From WLMZ01 sp031367435 (GTDB lineage Bacteria > Actinomycetota > Acidimicrobiia > Acidimicrobiales > Ilumatobacteraceae), in assembly GCA_031367435.1 (NCBI GenBank), contig JANLPV010000110.1, forward strand, positions 1 through 64,000: 64,000 bases of DNA, given 5' to 3'. Shown in pieces: positions 8,203-17,392 of this stretch. Both the position numbers and the translations under genes were made by a program. The notes below the pieces were generated by a model. That model did not search any database. It was given only the letters and a program-made list of their open reading frames with translations, and was not told the origin of the DNA. The stretch's first letter is position 1; each line of letters opens with the position of its first letter.

Positions 8203-10578
8203 GTGAGGGACGCGACAACGGTGTGGGCGAAGTCCCAGTGGCGACGCCGGTGGGTAGCGCTCGTCTTTGCAATGTTCGTGCTCGCACTCTCTGGCTCGCT
8301 TGCTCTCGCCGCGGCGCAGGGTGCCCGTCATGCCAACGGCGCGTTCGACCGACTCCGTGACCAAACGTCCGCATCCGACATCGGAGTCGATGTGAACGAC
8401 CCGAGCCTCAGGCCCGAAGGCGATGCACTTGCCGCGCGCCTTCTGCCGCTCATTGGGGCCACGGGCGCCGCCAAGGAAGATCGATACTGGATGCGGCCGG
8501 CCGGAAGCGAGCTGGTCCCGGGATTTGAGATCTACGCCCTGGTCCAGCATCAATTGTTGGACCGTCCGGTAGACGTTCCCGCCGTGATCGCTGGGCACCT
8601 ACCGGACCCAACCAACAGTGGCCAGATCGCCCTCGGTCGACGGTTTGCTGGGCTCCTGGGCCTGCATGTGGGCGATCAGGTCACGTTCGAATCAGCGCCG
8701 GTCGATCTCTCGTTCTCGGGCCCCGATGCCGACAAGTTGAACGGGCCAAAAGTTGAGTTCACTGTCACTGCCATCGTCGTGAGTCCCCTCGATTTCGACG
8801 CTCCAGCCGGTGTCGCCTATCTCTCTCCGGCCTTCGCCGACACGTACTCCACACAGATCTACCGCCAATCCGGTGTTCACATTCAAGTCAGCGACAAGGC
8901 TCGTGCCCTCGAGATGGTTCGCAGCGGAACGGCCGGGTCGGGCGATGCGCAACTCGATGGCGCTCTGGGTGTGCGCCCATCACCATGGAGCAATAGTGAA
9001 CAGGTGAGCGGTGGGCTGCGCGTTGTGAGCACTGCGTTGTGGCTCTTTGCAGGAGTCGTTGCCAGCGCCGGTCTGATCACGTTCGCATTGCTCGTGCGAC
9101 GGCTCGCGCGCTCGACGTCCACCGACTTCGAGGTGCTCTCGGCGATAGGGCTCGATCGGCGGGGCAAGGCGGTATGTGGAGTGTTGCTTATCGCACCAGT
9201 AGTAGCACTTGGCGTGGCGGGCGCCGCGCTTGGTGGAATCGCACTCACCCCGTTCGTGCGTGTCGGTATCGCCGCACAGGTCGATCCAGAAAGTGGTCCG
9301 TTCGTTGTTTGGCAAGTGCTGACACTCGGCATGTTGGTACTCGCCATCTCGGCCTTCGTGGTGAGCGTGCCCTCTTACATTCTGATGAGGCGCACTTCAC
9401 CGAGATCGCACGTTGCGGTGCATCACCCGGCTATCAGCCGTCCGATCCCGATTTCGCTGGGGATCCGTTACACACTAGGCGGCAAAGACGGCGGGGGCAC
9501 CAGTCGTGCCACTGTCTTCGCCTGTGTGGGTCTGATGACCGCGGTCGTTGCCAGTATGTGTTTCGGCGCCTCGATGGCACGTCTGCCCACCCGTCCAGAG
9601 CTCTGGGGTGGCGGCTCGAACGTAGCGCTTGATTTCGGCGAGGGTGTAGGGGGAGAACCAAACGAACCCTACGACCAAGCTCTACGAGCCCTGACCCGCG
9701 ACCCACGCCTCGACGCGCTGGCGGGCAAGATCGTGTTCTACCCACAGGTCGGCGGTCTGGAACCGAGCGCGCTCGCTCTCGACACCCGACTCGGTGAGCC
9801 GATGCTCACCATGCTTGCGGGACGCGCGCCAAGCTCGCCGAGCGAAATCGTTATGGGGCGAGTCACGATGCGGCGGTTGTCACTGCACCTCGGAGATGTC
9901 GTTAACGTGACCTTGGGCGACTCCACTGAGTCGTTTCACCTCGTCGGACAGGCTGCGTTCCCTCTCCTCGACTTTCCCGTCTTCGGCGACGGGGTCGCTG
10001 TCACACTCGATGGTGGCAGCAGGTTCCCCGAGTTCGCTGCAGGCGCGCACCAATATCAAATCATGCTGAAGTGGGCCGACGAGGTGGACGAGGTCGCCGC
10101 TATGGCCGATCTCGTCGGGCAGCGCTACCACATCGGAGTCCCGCGACCACCAGCTCCGGTCGCCAACTTGGTGCAAGTGCAACAGCTTCCTTTGCTGCTG
10201 GCCGCTTTCTTCGGTGTACTCGCGCTAACAACCGTCGCATATTTGCTTGCAGTTTCCGCTCGTGCCAGGCGACGCCAGTTCGCTGTGCTTGCCGCGCTCG
10301 GGTTGCGTCCCGGCGACCGTGCCGCGATCGTTGGGTGGCAGGCAGCGACCCTCGGCGTCCTCGCCTGCGCTCTTGGCGTTCCGGCCGGCATTGTCGCCGG
10401 ACGAGCCGTGTGGACAACCGTCGTACGCCGTATCGGAGTGGCGGCCGAACACGAGCTTCCGCTCGGCGCGCTCGCGGTCACCGTCGCAATTGCCCTGTTC
10501 GGCTCGCTCTCGATCGCCGTGGTGCTGATCCTTTCCGCTCGTCGGCAACCTCTTGCAACCTCGCTCAGGGCCGACTGA
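8203..10578 (+). CDS. FtsX/MacB-type ABC transporter permease (copy 2)
   Basis: 791 aa from GTG 8203. The N-terminus WAKSQWRRRW precedes a first helix (LVFAMFVLALSGSLALAAAQ), as in the other island copies. Then come a large extracellular domain, three helices around residues 270-395, a second extracellular domain and three C-terminal helices ending with ARRQPLATSLRAD. It is separated by one base from the next permease, so the two are cotranscribed and could form a heterodimer. It shares the family of the copies at 2653, 10580 and 17393 but is clearly diverged from them. Confidence 0.85.
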   Translation: MRDATTVWAKSQWRRRWVALVFAMFVLALSGSLALAAAQGARHANGAFDRLRDQTSASDIGVDVNDPSLRPEGDALAARLLPLIGATGAAKEDRYWMRPAGSELVPGFEIYALVQHQLLDRPVDVPAVIAGHLPDPTNSGQIALGRRFAGLLGLHVGDQVTFESAPVDLSFSGPDADKLNGPKVEFTVTAIVVSPLDFDAPAGVAYLSPAFADTYSTQIYRQSGVHIQVSDKARALEMVRSGTAGSGDAQLDGALGVRPSPWSNSEQVSGGLRVVSTALWLFAGVVASAGLITFALLVRRLARSTSTDFEVLSAIGLDRRGKAVCGVLLIAPVVALGVAGAALGGIALTPFVRVGIAAQVDPESGPFVVWQVLTLGMLVLAISAFVVSVPSYILMRRTSPRSHVAVHHPAISRPIPISLGIRYTLGGKDGGGTSRATVFACVGLMTAVVASMCFGASMARLPTRPELWGGGSNVALDFGEGVGGEPNEPYDQALRALTRDPRLDALAGKIVFYPQVGGLEPSALALDTRLGEPMLTMLAGRAPSSPSEIVMGRVTMRRLSLHLGDVVNVTLGDSTESFHLVGQAAFPLLDFPVFGDGVAVTLDGGSRFPEFAAGAHQYQIMLKWADEVDEVAAMADLVGQRYHIGVPRPPAPVANLVQVQQLPLLLAAFFGVLALTTVAYLLAVSARARRRQFAVLAALGLRPGDRAAIVGWQAATLGVLACALGVPAGIVAGRAVWTTVVRRIGVAAEHELPLGALAVTVAIALFGSLSIAVVLILSARRQPLATSLRAD

Positions 10579-10579
10579 G

Positions 10580-12889
10580 ATGGCAGTGGACTCGGTGAGC
10601 GCAATCGCCTTGTGGGTGCGTAGCCACATCCAACGCGACTGGCGCGCCCTCACAGCGTTGGCGCTGAGTGTTGCCGTCTTCGGCGGATTGGCGATGACCG
10701 CAGGCATTGGTGCGCTACGGGCGGGCTCGGCGTGGGAAGAACTGCTGGCTCGAACGAACGTCCCCGACTTCGCCAAAGAAGTACCAAGCGGCGAATCACA
10801 AGCCGTCGTCGACGAGCTTCTCTCCCGCTCAGGCGTGGCCAGCGCCACCCGTATGGCTTTCATGTTGATTGGTCTGGAGGGGTCGCCTCCTACGGGTGGC
10901 TTCACCGGACTCGACGCCGGTTTTGGCACCGACATCTACCGTCCAATCGTGGTCTCGGGGCGTGCCGCCGATCCCGCACGCGTCGACGAGTTCACGATCA
11001 ACCCGGTGATGGCACACCTCACCGGCCTTCGCCCGGGCGACCATACGGTGCTCGTGTCCACCCCCGACCTCGTTCATCAGCCCGCGACGATGGTGGGTAT
11101 CGTCGTAGGGCCCTTGGACATCGGCCTCAACGGCGGTCAGCCCTCGGCATGGCTCACACCTGCGTTCGGAAGCAGGTGGTTCGAGGCGTACCTCGCGGCC
11201 AACCCGCCACAGGTGCGTGACACCTATCGCGACGTTGTGATGGTCAACGTGACGTCGCAGGCCGTGCACGCCCAGCTCAGCGCTGAGAACTACTTGGCCG
11301 ACTCCGACTTCGCCGGACACGAAATTGCGGCAGCGCTCGACGCAGTAGGAACGGTGTATCTGATTCTCGCGATCACAACCGCCGTTGGCTTGCTGATTGC
11401 TGTTGGCCAACTGACGGGCAGGCGCGTTCGTCGACAATCGGAACAAGCCGTCACCCTCGCTGCCCTGGGGCTGACACCTGGTGACCGCCGATTGGCCTTG
11501 GCCGGATCACACGTCTTCGCGGCATTTCTCGGCACACTACTGGCACCCGCGGTGGCCTACTTGGCGAGCCCGCTCACCGGTCGCGGCCTCATCAGTCAGG
11601 TCGATCCCAACGGGTATCACGTCACTGACTTGTTCATTCTGTCTCTCGGTGCCCTTACTGGCTTCGTCGTACTCTCGGCGACAGCACTCGGCGCTGCATG
11701 GGGGACGCACACCACGTCGTCGACCGCGTCGCGACCGACGCCGTTGGCATCAGTAGCTCTTCCTGGCCCGGCGGGGTTGTTCGGGAGCAAGGTCGCGGCT
11801 GGCTGGACGACACGATCAGGACGGTCGGCAGCCCGAGGCCAGGTCGGAGTGCTGACCTTGGGAATCGCGGCCGCGGTCGCCGTGTTGGTGTGGTCGAGCG
11901 CGGCACGTCACGTGGTGAGCGCACCTGAACTGTACGGCGCGAATTGGGATGCAGCCGTCGTCGTCAACGACGACGGCTCCGACGTCGATCTTGTTGTCGC
12001 TGCAAACACGGCGCGTGATCGCATCGCATCGAGACCCGACATCGGATCTGTGCTCGGAACCGGCATAGCCGGCATGGTCGAGACACAGGTGGGCCGAGCA
12101 GAGGTTCTACAGATCGACAAGAACGCCGGGCCGTGGTGGCCAACGTTGTTGGCCGGCCGAGTCCCGAACGATCCGCACGAGATAACCGTCGGCGGGGCTG
12201 CGCTTGTCGGCCAATTACACATCGATAGCACGGTCACCATCGACGATCAGCAATACACCATCGTTGGCGAGCACGTCACGACAACCTGGTCGAACGGCGA
12301 GTTCGGGCAGACGGTCGCGATGTACACCGGCACCATCCAAGATGCACACGTCGGGGCGCCGACCGCGGTGGTTTGGACAGAACTCGCAGGGGACGCAACC
12401 ACCGATGACCTCGCCGCGCTGGTGGGCGATGCGTACGCCGTAACAAGCCCGCAGCAGGTGCGTCCGAGCGACGTCACGAACCTCGAGCTGATCGGCGGGC
12501 TTGATGAACTGCTGTTGTTGACGTGTGCGTTGCTCGCAGCGGCGACGTTGGCAAACGGCATCATTCTGGCAACCCGCGCCCGCCGGCGCGATCACGCAAC
12601 GATTCGAGCGCTGGGCGCCCGACCCTCGACGATTGCAGGCTCGGTTCGTTGGCATGTAGCCATCGTGAGCACGGTCAGCGCGGCTGTGGGTATTCCACTT
12701 GGTTTGCTTGCTGGAGCATCCGTGTGGCGTCGAACCGCACATACGGTGTACGTCGACGATGTGCTTCGTCGACCAGCCGGAGTTGCGATCTCAGTGCTCG
12801 CCGCGTTGCTGTTGACCAGCGCACTGGTCGCCGCGGCAAACGGGGTGTCGGCAACCCGACGCAGCCGCGCCCAAGTGACGCCAGAGTGA
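10580..12889 (+). CDS. FtsX/MacB-type ABC transporter permease (copy 3)
   Basis: 769 aa from ATG 10580, one base after the preceding stop. It begins AIALWVRSHIQRDWRAL and has the duplicated FtsX layout: helix, extracellular domain, three helices (residues about 260-395), extracellular domain and three final helices. It is the second of two adjacent permease genes. A cyclase-type response regulator and the ATPase follow on the same strand, so the operon probably runs 8203-17157. Confidence 0.85.
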   Translation: MAVDSVSAIALWVRSHIQRDWRALTALALSVAVFGGLAMTAGIGALRAGSAWEELLARTNVPDFAKEVPSGESQAVVDELLSRSGVASATRMAFMLIGLEGSPPTGGFTGLDAGFGTDIYRPIVVSGRAADPARVDEFTINPVMAHLTGLRPGDHTVLVSTPDLVHQPATMVGIVVGPLDIGLNGGQPSAWLTPAFGSRWFEAYLAANPPQVRDTYRDVVMVNVTSQAVHAQLSAENYLADSDFAGHEIAAALDAVGTVYLILAITTAVGLLIAVGQLTGRRVRRQSEQAVTLAALGLTPGDRRLALAGSHVFAAFLGTLLAPAVAYLASPLTGRGLISQVDPNGYHVTDLFILSLGALTGFVVLSATALGAAWGTHTTSSTASRPTPLASVALPGPAGLFGSKVAAGWTTRSGRSAARGQVGVLTLGIAAAVAVLVWSSAARHVVSAPELYGANWDAAVVVNDDGSDVDLVVAANTARDRIASRPDIGSVLGTGIAGMVETQVGRAEVLQIDKNAGPWWPTLLAGRVPNDPHEITVGGAALVGQLHIDSTVTIDDQQYTIVGEHVTTTWSNGEFGQTVAMYTGTIQDAHVGAPTAVVWTELAGDATTDDLAALVGDAYAVTSPQQVRPSDVTNLELIGGLDELLLLTCALLAAATLANGIILATRARRRDHATIRALGARPSTIAGSVRWHVAIVSTVSAAVGIPLGLLAGASVWRRTAHTVYVDDVLRRPAGVAISVLAALLLTSALVAAANGVSATRRSRAQVTPE

Positions 12890-12981
12890 CCACGTCATGG
12901 CGCGACAGTGTGGCTGGCACCACCTTGCGACACAGGCTCGCGCCCTCGCCCCAGAGGCGCGAATGGTGTTGAATCACTGAC

Positions 12982-14328
12982 ATGGGAGCGATAACGGTAT
13001 TTATCGCGGATGACAGTGTCTTCATTCGCGAGGGGGTCAAGGCAATGCTTTCGCGCCAGCCCGACCTCGAGATCGTGGGTGAGGCAGAAGACCATGATGG
13101 TCTCGTGAACGGCGCCGAGGCAGCAGCGCCAAACGTTGTCGTGAGCGACATCCGCATGCCGCCAAACTTTCTCCGCGAGGGCATCGAGGCCTGCAAGCTC
13201 ATTCGCAAACGCCATCCCGGCACCGGCATCGTGATTCTCAGTCAGTACGACGACCCTGACTATGCGATCGCACTCTTGTCCGAAGGCGCCGCCGGGTACG
13301 CGTATCTCCTGAAAGATCGGATTGCCGAGGGCGACCAGCTCGCGAGGGCAATTCGCGAAGTTGCGTCCGGCGGATCGATGCTTGATCCTGCTGTGGTGAG
13401 TGCGCTCATGAACCCGGTACGTCGTACCGGGGGGCTCAATGCCGACGACGACGCTCTACTCGAGATGGTCGCCGAAGGCAAGCCGATCAAGGCCATCGCC
13501 GTGGCCACCCAATCGACGCCCGCCGCGGTGGAGACGCGGGTCGAGGGTTTGTTCCTACGCCTCGCCGAGGGCGTTTCTGCTGGAACCGCTGGATCGCTCG
13601 ACCGACTCAAGCGCATGCATACGGCCATCGTGTCGCGCGAGGAGCAGGGCGAATCGCTGTCGCGACTGTTACCCACGGGAGTAGCCGAACGAATCCGTGC
13701 CCGAGGCGCGCATGCGGGCGACACCGAACAACTCAATGTCACGGTATTGATGAGTGACATTCGCGGATACTCCACGATCAGCGAACACACAGACCCCTCG
13801 CTTCTCGCCCAGCAACTCAACCGCCATCGGGCCGAGATGAACAGAGCAATTCTCGACGCCGGCGGCACGGTCATGCAGTACGTCGGCGACGCCGTGATGG
13901 CCGTCTTCGGCGCACCCGAGCCAACCACCGATCACGCCGACCGCGCTCTCGTGGCAGCTGTCGCGATGCACGCAGCGCAAGTCGCTGTCAACACGAAGTG
14001 GACCGCTGAAGGACTCGAACCGTTCCCCCTCGGCATCGGATTGTCCACCGGCGATGTGGCTGCCGCGATGCTCGGGTCAGACGAACGCCTCGAGTACACA
14101 ATGGTCGGTGATGCGGTCAACCTCTGCCAACGGCTTCAGCAGTTCGCTGCCGACGGAGAGATCGTGGCAAGCGACGCCACATGGGCACAACTCACTGTGA
14201 AACCGCCCGCCGAAGATCTCGGTGAACATCTCGTCAAGGGCCGATCCACACCGGTGCGGCCACGCAAGATCGCATCCGTCAATCAACACACGACCAGCAC
14301 GGTCGCGAAGCAGGAGGAAGCATCATGA
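12982..14328 (+). CDS. Response regulator with C-terminal class III nucleotide cyclase
   Basis: 448 aa. Residues 1-125 are a receiver domain with acidic pair Asp10/Asp11, phosphoacceptor Asp56 (VVSDIRMP), Ser87 and Lys111. Residues about 150-195 look like a worn NarL/LuxR helix-turn-helix (compare EMVAEGKPIKAIA with EMATGKSNAAIA of the regulator at 20345). Residues about 245-430 are an adenylate/guanylate cyclase domain: metal Asp in SDIRGYS and in GDAVMAVFG, and the Asn/Arg pair in GDAVNLCQRL. The usual Lys before GDAVM is Gln, so nucleotide preference is uncertain. Its stop overlaps the ATPase start (ATGA). It probably converts a phosphorylation signal into cAMP or cGMP. Confidence 0.87.
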   Translation: MGAITVFIADDSVFIREGVKAMLSRQPDLEIVGEAEDHDGLVNGAEAAAPNVVVSDIRMPPNFLREGIEACKLIRKRHPGTGIVILSQYDDPDYAIALLSEGAAGYAYLLKDRIAEGDQLARAIREVASGGSMLDPAVVSALMNPVRRTGGLNADDDALLEMVAEGKPIKAIAVATQSTPAAVETRVEGLFLRLAEGVSAGTAGSLDRLKRMHTAIVSREEQGESLSRLLPTGVAERIRARGAHAGDTEQLNVTVLMSDIRGYSTISEHTDPSLLAQQLNRHRAEMNRAILDAGGTVMQYVGDAVMAVFGAPEPTTDHADRALVAAVAMHAAQVAVNTKWTAEGLEPFPLGIGLSTGDVAAAMLGSDERLEYTMVGDAVNLCQRLQQFAADGEIVASDATWAQLTVKPPAEDLGEHLVKGRSTPVRPRKIASVNQHTTSTVAKQEEAS

Positions 14329-15062
14329 CCGTCAGTGAATCCTTGATCGACGGCACCGCGGTCGATCACGATCTTGCTGTTGACGCACAACAGTTATTCC
14401 GAACCTTCGAGCAAGATATCGCGCCGGTACGCGCCTTGCGCGGCGCAGACTTGTATATCGGGCGCGGCGAGTTCGTGGCCGTGATGGGCCCGTCGGGCTG
14501 CGGCAAATCCACCCTCTTGAACATCATCGCTGGGCTGGAAGTTCCCGACGAGGGCGACGTCTCCGTGGCCGGGTATGCCCTTGTTGGCAAGTCCGAGAGC
14601 GAGCTCGCAATCATGCGACGTCAACACATTGGGATCGTGTTCCAGTTCTTCAACCTGCTCGAAGGTATGACCTCATTGGAAAACGTGCTCATGCCTGCAC
14701 TGATCGCCGGACAAAAGCGGCGTGCCGCCGAAACACGAGCGCGCGACCTACTCGATCTGCTCGGAATCGGAGACAAGGCGAAGCAATCGCCGGCGGCGCT
14801 CTCGGGCGGCCAACGTCAGCGCCTCGCCATCGCCAGGGCGTTGGCCAATGAGCCCACCCTGCTGCTCGCAGACGAGCCAACGGGCGCGCTCGACTCCGAG
14901 GGCGGCGAAGAGGTACTCGAACTCTTCACCCGACTTCATTCGAGTGGGCAGACCATCTTGCTGGTCACTCACGACCAGCCCGTTGCCGACGCAGCCCAAC
15001 GCGTTGTACGTATGAAGGATGGTCGCGTTGTCGACGACGGCCGTACGCCCACCCGCGATTGA
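14325..15062 (+). CDS. ABC transporter ATP-binding protein (LolD/MacB type)
   Basis: 245 aa. Walker A GPSGCGKST, the Q-loop in GIVFQFFNLL, signature ALSGGQRQRLAIARAL, Walker B LLLADEPTGALDSE and the H-loop VTHD are all intact. GEFVAVMGPSG and NLLEGMTSLENV are typical of ATPases that partner FtsX/MacB permeases. It is the only complete ABC ATPase in the island and so probably energises some or all of the four permeases. The start codon overlaps the cyclase stop by 4 bases. Confidence 0.92.
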   Translation: MTVSESLIDGTAVDHDLAVDAQQLFRTFEQDIAPVRALRGADLYIGRGEFVAVMGPSGCGKSTLLNIIAGLEVPDEGDVSVAGYALVGKSESELAIMRRQHIGIVFQFFNLLEGMTSLENVLMPALIAGQKRRAAETRARDLLDLLGIGDKAKQSPAALSGGQRQRLAIARALANEPTLLLADEPTGALDSEGGEEVLELFTRLHSSGQTILLVTHDQPVADAAQRVVRMKDGRVVDDGRTPTRD

Positions 15063-15072
15063 CCGAGCCACA

Positions 15073-17157
15073 ATGAGCGCATCGAGACGTCCCCTCGCGG
15101 GCAAGCTCGGAGTGGCAGTGTGTGTGATCAGTGTGCTCGCGGCCGGAGCGGTGCTCGTCGCTGTTCGCGCCGACGCCACCGTCGGAATGGTCGTGCTCAC
15201 GTTTCTGGTCGGGGCCTGGGCATTGGCCGGCGTGGCCATCACGATCCGCGAGCAGTGCCCGGCAGCGTTGATCGTGCACGCATTCACGGCCGCTGCGGCG
15301 ATCGGTGCGGTGTCGTGGGACCTGAACGCGACTCGCGATCTACACAACCTGAGCGGTCTGCTCGCCGACATCGGCCAGCGTCTCGCTGTAACGGTCACGC
15401 CGGCGCTGGTGTTTCACTTGTTGATGACGCTGCCCGATGGACATTTCTCGCGCTCCAGCCATCGTCGAATTGTCGCTGTTGCCTACACGACGGCGCTGCT
15501 CACGATGTTGGCACTGCTCACTGATCGCGACAAGATCATCGTCTGGCCGGTGGCGGTGCTTTGGATTGCAGCGCTATCGGCCGCTCCGACGGCGCATACG
15601 AACTATCGGGCCGCCGGCGTGATCGACCAGCGACGAATGCAATGGATTGGTTGGGCCGCACTGGTGGCCACCGAAGTGACGTTGGTGTCAGTTGCGCTGT
15701 CGTTCGTGGCTGATTGGCCACATCACATTGCCGAGATCGCGCTCGCTGGATCGGGTTTGGTGCCCTTGGCTATCGCCGCCAGCACAGCTTCGCGCCTTCT
15801 GGCGCGTGTCGATCGGCTGCTGACCCACACTGTGTCTCTCGCTGGGCTGACAGCGCTGATCACAGTCGCGTATGTGCTGGCACTGGTAGCATTCGGTCGC
15901 AAGCCGAACGACGGCGAACGATCGCTGTTGTTGCTCTCGATGGTGGCCGCCGCGGCTGCCGCGATTGCGTATCAGCCGGCGCGGGTGTGGCTGACCGAGC
16001 GAGCCAACCGGGTGGTGTACGGCGAACGGGTGTCGCCCGATGAGGCATTGCGTACATGGGGTTCGCGGCTCACCCGCGCGATTCCGCTCGACGAGCTGTT
16101 GCTGCAGCTGGCCGAGACATTGCGAAAATCGATGCGGCTCAGCAGCGCCCAGATCTGGACCGGAGCCGATGGTCATTACGAGGTGGCGGCGATGGTGCCG
16201 CACCGTTCGTTGCGTCCGTTTGTGGTGGGCGACAAGGAACGGACCGTTGCCAGCCGAGCAGGCGTATCCGGCGGAACGTGGATCAATATTTGGTTGCCCG
16301 GACTCATCGACTCATCGACAGCAGCCATCAGCCGAGTAGCTCCGATCGCGCACAGTGGCGAGCTTCTCGGCCTGATCGTGTGTGAGCGGCCGGCGGACAG
16401 AGCGGCCTTCACGGACGAGGACGACCGAGTGCTCACCGAGCTAGCTCGCCAGGTTGGCCTAGCCCTGCACAACGTGCAGCTCGACACGGCGCTGCAAGCC
16501 TCGCTCGACGAGCTGCGACACACCAACGACGAACTACGCGCCTCACGCGTGCGCATCGTCGCTGCGGGCGATGCCGAGCGGCGCAAGCTCGAACGCAATC
16601 TGCACGACGGCGCCCAGCAGCATCTGGTGGCTCTCGCCGTGAAACTACGTCTGGCCAAAGACTCCGTCGTTGACGATCCGGCCGATGCCGAGGCGATGAT
16701 CGACGAAATCCGTGGAAACTTACGAGAGGCCATCACCGAGTTGCGCTCTCTCGCCCACGGCATCTTCCCCCCACTGCTGATGTCCGGTGGCCTTGGCGAA
16801 GCGCTCCCCGCTGCGGCGGCTCGAGCCGCATTGCCAACCGCCACCGACATCACGGTGGGCCGGCACACCCAAGAGGTGGAGGCCGCCGTCTACTTTTGTT
16901 GCATGGAGGCGATGCAGAACTCGGGCAAACACGCTGGCGACGGGGCCTCCGCTCTGGTGCGAGTGTGGGAGGACGCCGATGCGTTGCGCTGGGAGGTGAC
17001 CGACGACGGGCCGGGCTTCGATCCAATCGATATCGCCGGCGAGGGCCACGGCTTCGTCAACATGCGCGACCGCATGGGTTCGTTCGGTGGCACGCTCGAG
17101 GTTGTCAGCGCCGCCGGTGCCGGCACCACCGTCCGCGGCCACATCCCGCTCGGCTAG
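15073..17157 (+). CDS. Membrane sensor histidine kinase with GAF domain (NarL-partner type)
   Basis: 694 aa from ATG 15073, 10 bases after the ATPase stop. The N-terminal 310 residues hold about eight to ten hydrophobic segments. A GAF-like domain spans roughly 335-480. The dimerisation/phosphoacceptor motif of the HisKA_3 family follows, RNLHDGAQQHLVALAVKLRL, with His511. The ATPase domain has N and G boxes (MEAMQNSGKHA, DDGPGFDP, GHGFVNMRDRM). Partners are likely the NarL-type regulators nearby, including the cyclase regulator in the same operon. Confidence 0.88.
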   Translation: MSASRRPLAGKLGVAVCVISVLAAGAVLVAVRADATVGMVVLTFLVGAWALAGVAITIREQCPAALIVHAFTAAAAIGAVSWDLNATRDLHNLSGLLADIGQRLAVTVTPALVFHLLMTLPDGHFSRSSHRRIVAVAYTTALLTMLALLTDRDKIIVWPVAVLWIAALSAAPTAHTNYRAAGVIDQRRMQWIGWAALVATEVTLVSVALSFVADWPHHIAEIALAGSGLVPLAIAASTASRLLARVDRLLTHTVSLAGLTALITVAYVLALVAFGRKPNDGERSLLLLSMVAAAAAAIAYQPARVWLTERANRVVYGERVSPDEALRTWGSRLTRAIPLDELLLQLAETLRKSMRLSSAQIWTGADGHYEVAAMVPHRSLRPFVVGDKERTVASRAGVSGGTWINIWLPGLIDSSTAAISRVAPIAHSGELLGLIVCERPADRAAFTDEDDRVLTELARQVGLALHNVQLDTALQASLDELRHTNDELRASRVRIVAAGDAERRKLERNLHDGAQQHLVALAVKLRLAKDSVVDDPADAEAMIDEIRGNLREAITELRSLAHGIFPPLLMSGGLGEALPAAAARAALPTATDITVGRHTQEVEAAVYFCCMEAMQNSGKHAGDGASALVRVWEDADALRWEVTDDGPGFDPIDIAGEGHGFVNMRDRMGSFGGTLEVVSAAGAGTTVRGHIPLG

Positions 17158-17392
17158 ATACACCGGCGCCCGCCCCTTGGGCGTCACCCGTCGCACCTGC
17201 ACCTGGGTATGGGCAGACCTGGTGTGGGCAGCAACCCACGCCACCGGTAGCGAATCCACCATCCCGCATCCCCGCGGAAGGCCTCGGATCTCCCGGATTT
17301 GGAGCACACAACAGGTCGGCGGATTCAATCGGTCGGCGCAACAAGGAGGGCGACCGGGGCGGACTGGGCGACCAGGGGCGGCGGAGTCGGTG

